From: Tragulus kanchil
Lineage: Eukaryota; Chordata; Mammalia; Artiodactyla; Tragulidae
Length of the DNA stretch: 64,000 nt
Reading direction: 5' to 3'
Assembly: GCA_022376925.1 (NCBI GenBank)
Contig: JAIOJX010000001.1
Span: 40,954,324-41,018,323, forward strand
Made by a program: the position numbers and the translations under genes
In this document: piece by piece, positions 44,675 through 57,415 of the stretch
Layout: each line of letters begins with the position of its first letter
Position numbering within the stretch: the first letter of the stretch is position 1
The notes under the pieces: generated by a model
Seen by the model: only the letters and a program-made list of their open reading frames with translations
What the model was told of the DNA's origin: nothing
Database searches by the model: none

Positions 44675-46398
44675 AAGGAGACAAATGGCAGGGTAGAAGG
44701 ACTTGAGCTCCCACCACTCATGAAAGCTCAAAAGTCATAACTAACTGCTAAATAGCCAGTGACCAAAATAGACTGGAATTGACTGAAAAAGATATTCTAC
44801 AACCACAGGCAAAAAGGAAGCTACAAAAAGATGGGGAGGAGCACTTTCATGATATAATCAAATGCCATACCTGCCAAACAGCAACCCACAAACTGAAAAA
44901 TGATTATATTGCAGAGGTTCTTCAACAAGAGAGTTTTGAATTCCACATCAGGCTCCCCTGCCTGGGCAGTTTGGCATTGGGAGGAGGAGCCCCAGAGCCA
45001 TTTGCATCAAAGGCAAGTGGGGCTTGAATACAGGAGTCCTACAGGATGGAGAGAAAGATTCCACTCTTAGAGGGCAAACACAAGGTTTCATGTTCACTGG
45101 GACCCAGGGTAAAGCGGTGACTCCACAGGAGCCTGGGCCAGACCTATTTCCACGTCTCAGAAAGTCTCCTGAGGGGGCGGGGGATGGCCGTGGCTCACTG
45201 TGAGAGTGAGGACAGAAGGGGCAGAAGCCCCAGGAAATACTCACTAGTATGAGCTCTTCTGGAGAACACCATTTTGACACCGAGACCTGGCCTCACCTAA
45301 CAGTATGCAGGCTTTAGGGCTCAGAAGCCTTAGGCCAGACAACCAAGAAGTTAGAAACATGGCCTGACCCATCAAGAGATGAGCTGCCTAAAGCTGTCCA
45401 GAGATTTTAGCCACAGAAAAATCTCAAATACTTCTCAAAAATTGCAGAAGCAAGAATATTCTCAAGCTCATTCTACAAAACAACCACCATCCTGATACCA
45501 AAATCAGACAAAGATATCACAAAAAAAAAGAAAATTACCTGATAATAACACAATGAACTGATATACAAAAATGTTTGACAAAATACTAGCAAATAGAATC
45601 CAACAATACATTAAAAGGATCATATACCATGATCAAATCAAGTAAGGTTAACCCAGGGATGCAAGATTCTCCAACATATGCAAATCAATGTGATATATTA
45701 TATTAACCAGTTGAAACATAAAAACCATATAATCACTTCGACAGATAGAGAAAAAGCTGTCAACATTTATGACAAAAACCCTCCAGAAATGGGCATATGG
45801 CAGCATATCTCAACATAATAAATGCCATATATGGCAAACCCACAGCTATCATCACACTCAGTGGTGAAAAGGTGAAAGCATATCCTCAAAGTCAAGGATG
45901 CCCACTCTAGCTACCTTTATTCAGCATAGTTTTGGGAGTCCAAGTACTACAATCAGAGAAGAAAAATAAACAAAAGGAATCTAAATCGGAGAGAGGTAAA
46001 ACTGTCACTCTTCACAGATGACATGGTAGTATACATAGAAAATCCTAAAGATGACACCAGAAAACTACTAGAGCTCATCAATGAATTCAGTGAAGGAGCA
46101 GGAAACAAAATTAATATGTAGAAATCTCTTGCATTTCTATACACTAAAAAAAAAATCAGAAAGAGTAACTGAGTAAATAGCCCCATTTTCCATCATATCA
46201 AAAACAATAAAATACCAAGAATAAATCTATCCAAGGAAGCAAAAGACTTGTACTCCAAAAACTAGAAGACAATGATGAAAGGAATTGAAGATGACAGAAA
46301 CAAATGGAAAGATACACACCATGTTCTTGGAGTGGAAGAATCAGTATCATCAAAATGACTATTATTACCAAGGCAGTTTACAGATTCAATGCAATCCC
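44675..46398 (+). mobile_element. Older L1 with 5'UTR joined to ORF2
   Basis: 44675-45420 is an L1 5'UTR: near its start AAATGGCAGGGTAGAAGGAC parallels the 5' end of the young L1 at 17470 (AAGATGGCAGCGTAGAAGGAC). 45425 onward is ORF2 RT ('CTGATACCAAAATCAGACAA', the ITLIPK region; FADD-like at about 46010; late RT to 46398). ORF1 and about the first third of ORF2 are missing, so a large internal deletion or a template jump joins the two at about 45420. Many stops. A Bov-tA cuts it at 46399. Confidence 0.7.
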
Positions 46399-46595
46399 AG
46401 ATGATAAAGAATATGCCTGCAATGCAGGAGATCCAAGTTTGATCCCTGGGTCTGGAAGATCCCCTGGAGAAGGGAATGGCTACCCACTCAGTGTTCTTGC
46501 CTGGAGAATTCCATGGGCAGAGGAGCCTGGCAGGCTAAAATCCACCATGTTGCAAAGATTTGCACATGACTGAGAGACTAACAATTTCACAACAA
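46399..46595 (+). mobile_element. Bov-tA SINE
   Basis: Head truncated ('gatgataaagaatatgcctg'), then 'ctggaagatcccctggagaa', 'cctggagaattccatgggca' and a Bov-A end with diverged text. Inserted at the L1 'CAATGCAATCCC' site. Confidence 0.85.
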
Positions 46596-46599
46596 CAGT

Positions 46600-48862
46600 G
46601 AATTAATGAGAAAGCAATGAGAAATATTTTCATATAATCTGACATTTTCAGATCTTACTTAAATAAAAAAAAGTTCAAATTACTCTGAGTTCTATACATA
46701 CAAAAGTTAAGTAGTGGGCATGGCTCAGAAATCTTGCCAGGAAATGAGAGATTTGGCAGTGAGTTCTACCCATATACAAGTGTTTTTCTCTTTTTATTTT
46801 TTTGCCTTTCAAGTATGAGTCATTTTCTGTATAAAATCAGAAAAAGAATTTCCTGAAGTTCTCTTTCTGGCTGCAAACGATGAAGTGGGAAAAGTCTGGT
46901 GATAATGCACATTTTTCCAGGTATGGCTATTGTTTGAGCAAACTGCTGAGGGATATGTAGAGAGCTACTAAGCAGAATTAAGGATTAGGGCTTTTTGGAT
47001 AGAGGTTACAGCCTGTGCAAATACAGTAGGTATTTATAATTACATTACACTATTAGCTCCTGGGGCACGTTTGTGTCCTATTCCTCAGTTATTAAAATTC
47101 TGTAATTAGAATTCACTATTACAGACTATGGTGTCAAGACAGGAGTAAATGTAAGAGTAATATCCACAGCTGCAGGGACTTACAGTTCTAACTGGGGTAA
47201 AAACATGCTTTCTTGAGAAAACACTGCAGGTATGATTAGAAGGCATAAAGTAAAGGGCAATGGGCATAATTCAATGTTTACTCTGCCACAGTCACTGTCA
47301 GATGCCAGTTGGCATCAGAAAAGGGTGACAATTTTTTTCTAGACAAGAGTGTTTTCCAGTAAACAGGGACTATCTAATTCTATGTTTCTAACGCATACCT
47401 TCTCATCATAGGAACTGAGAGAAAGAAAAAAGCCTTCATTATTATGTTATTAATGCTAAGTATTAAATAAGAAAAAGAAAGAAAAAAATGTGCCAAAATT
47501 TCAGTGGAAAGGCTCATGCAAAAGCCAATATTCCTGGATAAACATTTCTTTTGTACAGCTGTTTCCCAAAGAGTGACTCAGAGGTCCAAGCTCCTTGTAT
47601 TTAGTGGTTCTGCCATCCTAGTTGGCCTCCTCAAAATGATACTATGAACCAGATAACACACATTCAGCCAGCGTATGAAGTGAGAGTGTATACGTATGCA
47701 TTGAAGAGACAAAAAGATCATGAAAGAGAGATCGTGTGAGCTTTTAGAAATACAGCCTGCAGCTGACATCTGTCACTGTCTATATTCCATTGGCCAGAGC
47801 TAGTCACATACCAGTACCTTTCTCATGTGTGTACAAGAGAGTTGGGAAACAGATTTTTGTATTAGGAAGATGAGGAAATGGTGTAGAGACTGGATTCCCA
47901 GAACAGTACAACAGGACACTGTTTACATGAAATTTAATTATGTCCAGTGGGGAAAGCACAAAGTATTTCTCATTAAAGAGGAATATTCCAATATAGTAAC
48001 TGCATGGGTTGTTTAGTGGATTTAGGATTGAACTATTTTCACATAAAAAAGAAAAAGGCATCAATGAATTCCTCTGTCAGATATTTCAGCTGGTGTGATG
48101 GTGCCATGGTCAAATGAGGACACTTGGCTGGGAGTTTAGATATTTAGTATTTTCTTAAATTTATCAATAACTAGTTGAGCAATCTTTGGTACAGTCCATA
48201 GCTATTCCAGTCTATTCCATCTGTAAACTGAAACTACTACTTCTAGCCTTTATACTTCCCAATTTATACCAAGTCTCTTTGATAGAACTAAACATAAAAG
48301 TAGCACAAGGCACATAATATATTAACCTCACCTACCATGTGAGACTAGCTCATGTGCCTTCTGTATTTTCTGTCAACTCTGATTTCTCTCTGATTGTCCA
48401 ACAGTAGTCGTTGAATAGAATATCACTGGCTGACAGAGACGGTTTATGATAATTTCCATCTGTTTTTTGTTTCCTTTTCATTACCCCAGGGTAGACAAAT
48501 GAATACAGAAGAAAGATATCTCTCAGGCCATGTCTACTAAGGGATGGTGAAAATAATAAATAAGAGGCAGAAATAAATTTTGTTTTAACAATTCCTAGTT
48601 AAATTTGTAGTTAAGATAAAGATAAACCTTTTAATACTGGAAAAAAGACAATTGGATCAGAAAGTATAATAAAAATGGACTCTTTAACTTCATTCCCCTC
48701 CTTCTTTCAGCTTTCTTTTCCTATTTTATGCAAATATCTTTATGAAGGAGGTAGAGCTTCATCTTAGCTTATTCCAAATACAAAACAGGCAGAGTTATTA
48801 AATAAGAGAAATTAAGGTAGTGTCAGAATTGGTTGGGATTGGTGACAGAAGGCAAATTAATA
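46600..48862. other. No gene; unique AT-rich DNA
   Basis: No coding frame with family similarity on either strand. 47580-47860 ('atattccattggccagagct', 'agtcacataccagtacc') has the look of an ancient dispersed mammalian repeat which I cannot name. Nothing else recognised. Confidence 0.45.
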
Positions 48863-48875
48863 AATTGGCCTCTTG

Positions 48876-49150
48876 AGCTTCCCCGGTGGCCCAGTGGGTA
48901 AAGAGTCCACCTTGCAGTACAGGGGCACCGATTAAATCCCTGGCCCAGGAAGACCCCACATGCCATGGAACTGCTGAACTTTTGTGTCCAATTATGAGCC
49001 AGCACTCTGGAGCACATGTGCTCAGAGCCAGTGCTCTGCAATGAGAGAGGCCACTGTAATGGGAGGCCCACACAGGCCAAAGAATAAAAATGGATGAGAA
49101 TAAATAAACAAAAAATCAATGAAGGAGGCCAAAATTTAAAAAAAAATAAT
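48876..49150 (+). mobile_element. CHR-2-derived SINE, older copy
   Basis: Same body as the family at 29586 but about 20-25% diverged: 'ggtggcccagtgggtaaaga', 'gccatggaactgctgaactt' and 'gggaggcccacacaggccaa', with a decayed tail. Target-site repeat AATTGGCCTCTTGAG, 15 bases, exact, at 48863-48877 and 49151-49165. Confidence 0.88.
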
Positions 49151-49165
49151 AATTGGCCTCTTGAG

Positions 49166-49552
49166 ATGCGGCCGTTGTTCATTTTTTTCCAAATATTTCA
49201 GATACATTTTGTGGGAAATTGTAAAAATTTTTGAACAGAGGAATTTCATCATGAAAGTGACATTTGGGACATCTATATGGTATCAGATTTGCTCTATACA
49301 TACACCTTTAACTACTGAAACAGGCTGAAATCCCCTCCTTCCATTATTTTACTCTATCTTCCATTTTATAGTTTTTATGTATTTTGATTGCAGCAGCCTG
49401 GGGACATAAGTAAACACACTAAGTATGGTGGTTAAGAGACTGCTACTTAGACCAAAATGGTTAGTTTTTCATTCTTACTCCACCATTCATTGGCTAAGTG
49501 ATTTTGGAAAATTAGTAATTCCCACTATGCCTCACTTTCCTTGTTTGTATAG
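49166..49552. other. No gene recognised
   Basis: Unique AT-rich sequence. Confidence 0.4.
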
Positions 49553-49757
49553 TGTTTAGTCGCTCAGTCATGTTCGACTCTTTGAGACTCCATGGGCTAC
49601 CGCTCACCAAGCTCTTCTGTCCATGTGGATTCTCCAAGAAAGAATACTGGAGTGGGTTGCAATGACCTCCTCCAGGGGATCTTCCTAACAGAGACTGAAC
49701 CCAGGTCTCCTACATTGCAGACAGATTCTTTATGGTCTAAGCCACCAGGGAAGCCCT
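49553..49757 (-). mobile_element. Bov-tA SINE
   Basis: Minus-orientation Bov-tA from 'gtttagtcgctcagtcatgt' to 'taagccaccagggaagccc'. Its right half recurs at 50761-50866 through D11. Confidence 0.9.
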
Positions 49758-49916
49758 GCTTATATAGTAGAAATGATAATAATAGTAAATACATCACAAG
49801 GCTGTTGTGTAGATTGGAATTCCAAACTATTCAGAAAATTTTTAGGGTTTTACAATACTTGGCATATCATAGTACTTCATAAAGGTTAGCTCTTATCCTT
49901 ATTAGCACTTAGAAGG

Positions 49917-50095
49917 AGCACCATAGTAAAGAATCCACCTGCCAATGCAGGAGATATAGAAGACACAGATTTGACCCCTGGGTCAGGAAGATCCCCTGGA
50001 GTAGAAAATGGCAACCTACTCCAGTATTCTAGCCACAGATAGAGCTGGCAGACTACAGTCCATGCGGTCACTAACAGTCAGATATGAATGAGCAC
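49917..50095 (+). mobile_element. Bov-tA SINE
   Basis: Plus-orientation, diverged: 'gtaaagaatccacctgccaa', 'caggaagatcccctggagta', 'gactacagtccatgcggtca' and a Bov-A end. D11 copy at 51025-51203. Confidence 0.85.
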
Positions 50096-51024
50096 GGATA
50101 TATTATCTTTATTATTGAAGTGCCTTTAGACCAGGGTGCATGTGGCCATCAGTGTTTACAAAGTGGTTTGAGTCATGTGGTTAAAAATGCATCTTTTCCG
50201 ATTAAAGTTAATGAGTTAAGAAAAGAGGCTTTATGCCTTACACCAAAGATGACGATATGTATTATAAATAAGTCAACCTGAAAATATACAGCAGATGTTT
50301 CACTAAACTAAGATCAACCCAGAGAATATAATCAATTCTCATTTTACCTCAGCTGGTTTTTCTATATTTGTGCATATACAGTTAGATCAAAAAAGTCGGT
50401 ATTTTTTTTTTTTTAAGAATTTCTGCTGTAGCAGCTAGTACTACATACCTACATTTTTTTTTTTTCATACCTACATTTAGTGATAAGAGAAACATCTGTC
50501 AGGTAGAGTGAAGACAATGAGGATATATAACCATTTAACCTGGAAGCTGTCAGTTCATTTCAGCTCAGCTCCTTTAAGCAACATTCATAAATCACTTACT
50601 TTGTCGCACACACAGAGCTAGCTGTTGAGAAACCAAGCATAACTAAACATGGCCCCTACTCCCTCAGCAACTTGCAAGAAGTGATAAATTTATACCTTGG
50701 GTGTGCATGTTTAAAAATTGCAAGTAAGTAAAATAAAGGCCAAAAGCAGGATATAGTAGATGGGTTGCAATGACCTCCTCCAGGGGATCTTCCTAACAGA
50801 GACTGAACCCAGGTCTCCTACATTGCAGACAGATTCTTTATGGTCTAAGCCACCAGGGAAGCCCTGCTTATATAGTAGAAATGATAATAATAGTAAATAC
50901 ATCACAAGGCTGTTGTGTAGATTGGAATTCCAAACTATTCAGAAAATTTTTAGGGTTTTACAATACTTGGCATATCATAGTACTTCATAAAGGTTAGCTC
51001 TTATCCTTATTAGCACTTAGAAGG

Positions 51025-51203
51025 AGCACCATAGTAAAGAATCCACCTGCCAATGCAGGAGATATAGAAGACACAGATTTGACCCCTGGGTCAGGAAGAT
51101 CCCCTGGAGTAGAAAATGGCAACCTACTCCAGTATTCTAGCCACAGATAGAGCTGGCAGACTACAGTCCATGCGGTCACTAACAGTCAGATATGAATGAG
51201 CAC
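51025..51203 (+). mobile_element. Bov-tA SINE, D11 copy
   Basis: Repeat of 49917-50095. Confidence 0.85.
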
Positions 51204-51793
51204 GGATATATTATCTTTATTATTGAAGTGCCTTTAGACCAGGGTGCATGTGGCCATCAGTGTTTACAAAGTGGTTTGAGTCATGTGGTTAAAAATGCAT
51301 CTTTTCCGATTAAAGTTAATGAGTTAAGAAAAGAGGCTTTATGCCTTACACCAAAGATGACGATATGTATTATAAATAAGTCAACCTGAAAATATACAGC
51401 AGATGTTTCACTAAACTAAGATCAACCCAGAGAATATAATCAATTCTCATTTTACCTCAGCTGGTTTTTCTATATTTGTGCATATACAGTTAGATCAAAA
51501 AAGTCGGTATTTTTTTTTTTTTAAGAATTTCTGCTGTAGCAGCTAGTACTACATACCTACATTTTTTTTTTTTCATACCTACATTTAGTGATAAGAGAAA
51601 CATCTGTCAGGTAGAGTGAAGACAATGAGGATATATAACCATTTAACCTGGAAGCTGTCAGTTCATTTCAGCTCAGCTCCTTTAAGCAACATTCATAAAT
51701 CACTTACTTTGTCGCACACACAGAGCTAGCTGTTGAGAAACCAAGCATAACTAAACATGGCCCCTACTCCCTCAGCAACTTGCAAGAAGTGAT

Positions 51794-53999
51794 AAATTTA
51801 TACCTTGGGTGTGCATGTTTCAAGAAACCATGGTGCCAGTAAGAATCAAGAGCGTAAGTAAAATAAAGGCCAAAAGCAGGGAACACAATAAAAAAATAGA
51901 TTTTATAAATATTTGTCATATTTACTATTAAATAATTCTGCTGTGGGAATTTAATATTAATAAAGGGAATGGAAAATATCCATCCATCTTAAATATGATG
52001 ACTTTATAGATGGCTAAATATGATGAGAGAAAATGAGTAAACCCTGGGAGAAATTCTCCATAGAGATCTCATCCCCAAGTCTTAGACAAATAAAAAGATT
52101 AGGACAGGCAAAACAACAAAATCAGTTCATCTGTTACACTTATTAAACCATGGCCAGGCTGACAGAACAGAAGAGCTAATCTCAATATTGCTAACCTTAA
52201 GTATTATTAAAATTAAAGACTCTGAAAGGTTTCATGAACATAAATGTTTTATAGCAGGAATCTTAAGTTGGAAGAAAAGTGGGCATAAAATGCACACCCA
52301 TAGGGAAAGTCAAATGAAATATGAAAGAGAATAACACAATAATAGACCAGATGTAAAGAGGCGATGCAGAGAACTAAGCCTTCTGTCTGTCAAACTTTAT
52401 TTAAAGAATCATCTACTGAAATGTCCCCATGCCTCTGCTCTGTGAGTATCCTGTGAAAGCTCCAACTTCACTGAGAAAATCCAATTCCTTAGATAATTCT
52501 GCAATAGTTAATCATGTGGCCTGTCCAAGCACCTGACCAAAATGGCACACCACAGTATGGGCTTCTGCACATATTAATGTCATGGGAAGGAAAAACTGTA
52601 TCACTTGGCATGGAATTAAAGCCACAGTGACAATCTTTATTTCATCGGGAGCAAGATGAAGGAGAGGAGGATGTGATCCAGGGTTTCCAGCATGATTAAT
52701 TCTGTTTCAGCTAACTAGAGGGAACTGACTTGGGGAACATGCATTGTAAGGGATTTGTGTGCATGCATGTGTGTATGTGAGTGTGTGTATGTGAAAAGTT
52801 GTGAAAAATAAATGAAATCAGGTATATACAGGGTGTGGTATAAATGCATCTGGCAGAGGCCCTTGAACATGGCTAACATCTGAAGATGAAATTTATACCT
52901 TGGGTGTGCATGTTTCAAGAAACCATGGTGCCAGTAAGAATCAAGAGCGTAAGTAAAATAAAGGCCAAAAGCAGGGAACACAATAAAAAAATAGATTTTA
53001 TAAATATTTGTCATATTTACTATTAAATAATTCTGCTGTGGGAATTTAATATTAATAAAGGGAATGGAAAATATCCATCCATCTTAAATATGATGACTTT
53101 ATAGATGGCTAAATATGATGAGAGAAAATGAGTAAACCCTGGGAGAAATTCTCCATAGAGATCTCATCCCCAAGTCTTAGACAAATAAAAAGATTAGGAC
53201 AGGCAAAACAACAAAATCAGTTCATCTGTTACACTTATTAAACCATGGCCAGGCTGACAGAACAGAAGAGCTAATCTCAATATTGCTAACCTTAAGTATT
53301 ATTAAAATTAAAGACTCTGAAAGGTTTCATGAACATAAATGTTTTATAGCAGGAATCTTAAGTTGGAAGAAAAGTGGGCATAAAATGCACACCCATAGGG
53401 AAAGTCAAATGAAATATGAAAGAGAATAACACAATAATAGACCAGATGTAAAGAGGCGATGCAGAGAACTAAGCCTTCTGTCTGTCAAACTTTATTTAAA
53501 GAATCATCTACTGAAATGTCCCCATGCCTCTGCTCTGTGAGTATCCTGTGAAAGCTCCAACTTCACTGAGAAAATCCAATTCCTTAGATAATTCTGCAAT
53601 AGTTAATCATGTGGCCTGTCCAAGCACCTGACCAAAATGGCACACCACAGTATGGGCTTCTGCACATATTAATGTCATGGGAAGGAAAAACTGTATCACT
53701 TGGCATGGAATTAAAGCCACAGTGACAATCTTTATTTCATCGGGAGCAAGATGAAGGAGAGGAGGATGTGATCCAGGGTTTCCAGCATGATTAATTCTGT
53801 TTCAGCTAACTAGAGGGAACTGACTTGGGGAACATGCATTGTAAGGGATTTGTGTGCATGCATGTGTGTATGTGAGTGTGTGTATGTGAAAAGTTGTGAA
53901 AAATAAATGAAATCAGGTATATACAGGTGTGGTAAAAATAGATGACATCAGGTATAAATGCATCTGGCAGAGGCCCTTGAACATGGCTAACATCTGAAG
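51794..53999. repeat. Tandem direct duplication D12 (unit 1095 bp)
   Basis: Copy 1 51794-52888, copy 2 52889-53999. Copy 1 lacks about 23 bases near its end (after ATATACAGGG, copy 2 has an extra AAAATAGATGACATCAGG stretch). Its left edge overlaps D11 by about 85 bases, so that segment occurs three times, as with D3/D4. Confidence 0.9.
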
Positions 54000-54419
54000 T
54001 AATTATGCATTAGCAATAAAATAGAAACTAACAGAACACATTAGAGATAGACTTTCCCATTAAAAAATAATTTTAGATGAGTAAGGCTTGCCTTTTTCTG
54101 AACCAAAACTTGATGAAATATTACCCATATTGAGAAGATATTTCTAAAATATTGACTGAACATCCACTACATCAAGTCATTGTTATGGGAGCTATAAACA
54201 GAGCAGAGGACAGAAAGAAGTGATATCTTTACATTTGAAAAACAAATGTTCTAGTGAATAGACAACTGGGAGTAGGTACACTATAGCTAATGAATAAGTA
54301 AACAAATGCATAAGAAAATATGGTAGGTGACAAATGTTGTAGAGAAATGAAATGGAATAATGTAAGATAGTAGCTAAATAGGAGAGAAAGGAAATTTATC
54401 TTAGAATAAATGGTCAAAG
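51880..54419. other. No gene; unique DNA (with D12)
   Basis: No coding frame or recognisable repeat. A (TG)-rich imperfect run lies at 52757-52795 and again at 53850-53890. The 99-codon minus frame at 52715-53014 crosses it and has no domain. Confidence 0.45.
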
Positions 54420-54546
54420 AAGGTCATTCGGAGGAGGTAACGACTGAATGAAACCTGTAGAACAGAAAGCAGCAATCTAGGAGAGCACATAAGCTGGAGA
54501 GGTCAATAGGGACCAGATCAGGCAGGGCCTTGAAGGTTGGGTTAAG
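54420..54546 (+). other. Ancient repeat, left half
   Basis: 'cataagctggagaggtcaat' and 'gaccagatcaggcagggcct' then TGAAGG, the same unnamed old family as 43480-43760. It resumes at about 56000 after an L1 insertion. Confidence 0.35.
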
Positions 54547-54721
54547 CAAAAAAAAAAAAAAAAAAAAAAGACATAAATGCAAACCACAAAACCATAAAAC
54601 TGCTAGAAGGTAACATAGAAAACCTAGATGGAAAATAAACATATTAAAATATGTTCCACAACATATGCTGTCAAGAAAATGAAAATTAAAGCCACAGTGC
54701 AGTACCACTTCATATCTATTG

Positions 54722-54927
54722 GTGGTTTAGTCACTAAGTCGTGTCTGACTCTTGCAGCCCCATCAACGGTAGCCTGCTAGGTTTCTCTGTCCATGGGATT
54801 CTCCAGGCAAGAATACTGGAGTGAGTAGCCACTTCCTTCTCCAAGGGATCTTCCCAACCCAGAAACCCAACCCAGGTCTTCTTCATTGCAGGCAGATTCT
54901 TTACCGACTGAGCTACAAGGGAATTAG
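54722..54927 (-). mobile_element. Bov-tA SINE
   Basis: Minus-orientation Bov-tA from 'ggtttagtcactaagtcgtg' to 'ttaccgactgagctacaagg', inside the L1M. Confidence 0.9.
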
Positions 54928-55234
54928 AATCTCCAAATTTGGAGCACTGACGACATCAAATGTTAATGAGGATGTGGAGCAATAAAAACTCTCAATCATT
55001 GCTGGTGGGAAAGCAAAACAGAATAGCTACTTTGGAAGATCAGCTGGCTGTTTCTTAGAAAATTAGTCATATACTTGCCATATAAATTAGCAATCATGTT
55101 CCTTGATACTTACCCAAAGGAGTGGAAAACTTATGTCTAGACAACAACTTGCACAGGAATATTTATAGCAGCTTTATTTATAATTTTCAAATCTTGGAAG
55201 CCACCAAAATATCCTTTAGTAGGTGAATGGATAG

Positions 55235-55431
55235 GGCTTTCCTGGTGGCTCAGATGGTAAAGAATCTGCCTACAATGCAGGAGACCTGGGTTCAATTTCT
55301 GGGTTGGGAAGATCCCCTGGAAGAGAGTATGGCAACCCACTTCAGGATTCTTGCCTGGAGAAGCCTCATGGACAGAGGAGCCTGGTGGGCTGCAGTCCAC
55401 AGGGTCACAAAAGGGTCGGATAAGCACAGCA
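55235..55431 (+). mobile_element. Bov-tA SINE
   Basis: Good full-length copy: GGGCTTTCCTGGTGGCTCAG head, B box GGTTCAATTTC, 'agcctggtgggctgcagtcc'. AGGTGAATGGATA at 55221-55233 and 55432-55444 is the target-site duplication within L1M. Confidence 0.92.
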
Positions 55432-55999
55432 CAGGTGAATGGATAAACGAACTTTGACACATCCAGACAATACATATTACCCAGCACCAAAAAGCAATGA
55501 GCTATCAAGTTACAAAAAGACATGGAGGAAATATAAATGTATATTGCTGGCTAAAAGAAGCTAATCTGAAAAATCTATGTACTATGTGATTCCAACTGTA
55601 TGACATTCTGGAGAAGTCAAGACTATGGCAACAGTAAAAAGTTGAGTGAATGCCTAGGGGTTAGGGGTGATGGAAAGAATGAATATGCAACACACAGATG
55701 ATTTTTAAGGCAATGAAAATGCTCTGTATGATACTCTACATGTCACCGTACATTTGTTCAATCCGTTAGAATGTACAACACCAAGGATGAATGGTAATGC
55801 AAACTATGAAATTTTGGTGATGAGGACGTTGTCAACATAAATTTATCAATATTAACAAAAACACTGATAAGCGATGTTGATATAAGGGAGCCTGTGGAGG
55901 AGGGTGCTTTGGGACATGAGAAATCTGTCCTTTCTTCTAAATTTTGCTATATATTTACAATTGCTCTAAAATTAAAATCTTAATAACAATAAAAAGGAA

Positions 56000-56230
56000 A
56001 GTCTCATATTTTATGAAAGGTCACTGTGATTTCTGTGTAGAGAATGGACTGATGTAGGGCAACAGTGAAAAGATGCTGCTGCAGTGATTTCAATTAAAGG
56101 AAAGATGGCTTGGGTTTAGGAGTTAACCTGTGCATTTGGAGAAAGACCTAATGCATTTGGATGTATTTTAGATGCTGAACAGATAAAAGTTGCAAATGGC
56201 AAATATGTCTGAGGAAGGGTGTCAGGGGAT
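56000..56230 (+). other. Ancient repeat, right half
   Basis: 'aaaggtcactgtgatttctg' and 'tgctgctgcagtgatttcaa' continue the old repeat of 54420-54546. Confidence 0.3.
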
Positions 56231-56748
56231 ATGAGGAAACTGGAAAACCTCAAGCTCTCAAGAAACATTAATTCCCAAATGGCCTTCTTTGTCTTGAATA
56301 CTAAACACTCGGTATAGGACAGGAATGTAACAAGTATTCAATGAATGAGGAATGGATGCATTGATGTAGCCTATATATTTTAATTTTTAAGTCATTCCCA
56401 TTCCCTTTTTTGGCTGTTATTAATAAGTTGTGTGAGAAGTCAAGGCTTTACTATGGTACTTGCTTTTAAGTGATGACAACTAACAATACTTGAGGAAGCA
56501 CTGGCTACTGAATTCAATGTTTTATTAGAATCACCCTCTATGTTTTATGTGGTTTAGGTTTTGACAACATTCAGTGAGTGTGTTGGGAACGAAAATTTAG
56601 ACTAGGATTCAGTTTTACTGGACAAAGAACTGTCATCAACAAACTGAATCATTATAAGAACATACTTTGTTACTCACTTTACTCATTTAAATAAAGAGAA
56701 TAAATACCAATTTGATATCTGATAGGTTTTCTCTGGGAAAGTAACCAA
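56231..56748. other. No gene recognised
   Basis: Unique AT-rich sequence. Confidence 0.4.
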
Positions 56749-57164
56749 TGAAAATGATCACAGCATGTAGCATGCAATATTACAAATGCTTTATGAAATA
56801 AACCAAAATGGGTAAAATCACTCTACCCATGTACATGAATAACAAGAAATAACCACTTTCATTCTTCTTTTGGTGGGGGGGTAAATGGACTGATTTTGAG
56901 CCATTCTGCCATCACTTTTCTCTTTGAACATTTCTCCTCACATTTCTATCCTTATAATGCTAACTTTCCCATTTTGTGAGTGAAGAATTTCTCTGTGTGT
57001 CATACGTTGGGAGTAGTTTTTTCTTGTCTGATGTTCTAAATGGCTCAGCTTTGATGAAAGCTTCTGAAGGCACTCTGTGTTCACTTTTGTACCATCAAGG
57101 ATTCTTTCTCTCTAATGCCTTTTGTGATGCATGGCAAGAACTTTCTTTTAACCAGTGTGACAAT

Positions 57165-57415
57165 GAGTAAAATAATAAATGTAACTACTATCTCTATTCT
57201 AATTCTTCCATCACTATAATTACCATCACTGAGTAATGGTATTGTTCTCAGCACCATACATACATTCATTAAATTAGATCTCAATTAGCACCTGTAAAAT
57301 TAGTACCTAAAAAAGCACTTTGTTTTTACAGCTAAGGAAATCAAGGCTCAGTGAGATTCTTGTACTCATTTATGAAGATGCTGAGATTCAAACATAGGGT
57401 TGTCTGATAAAAAAA
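57165..57415 (+). mobile_element. MIR SINE
   Basis: 'ttttacagctaaggaaatca' then 'aggctcagtgagattctt' and 'gatgctgagattcaaacata' follow the MIR core and end. D13 copy at 58277-58527. Confidence 0.75.

Larger units (their letters stand above)
49653..51879. repeat. Tandem direct duplication D11 (unit 1108 bp)
   Basis: Copy 1 49653-50760, copy 2 50761 to about 51879. The last ~70 bases of copy 1 are altered: after GTGTGCATGTTT copy 1 has a shortened AAAAATTGCAAGTAAG, copy 2 a longer CAAGAAACCATGGTGCC.., and both rejoin at GTAAGTAAAATAAAGGCC. Copy 1 then ends GGATATAGTAGA against GGGAACACAAT. It starts inside a Bov-tA, leaving a headless half-SINE at 50761. Confidence 0.9.
54547..55999 (+). mobile_element. 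Old L1M LINE 3' part, nested
   Basis: After an A22 run (54549-54570) comes L1 late-ORF2 text ('aaccataaaactgctagaag', 'tgaaaattaaagccacagtg'). After a Bov-tA it continues as 'ttaatgaggatgtggagcaa', 'caggaatatttatagcagct' and, after another Bov-tA, 'gactatggcaacagtaaaaa' to the L1M 3' end at about 55999. Both ends abut halves of one older repeat, so this is a nested insertion. Confidence 0.7.
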
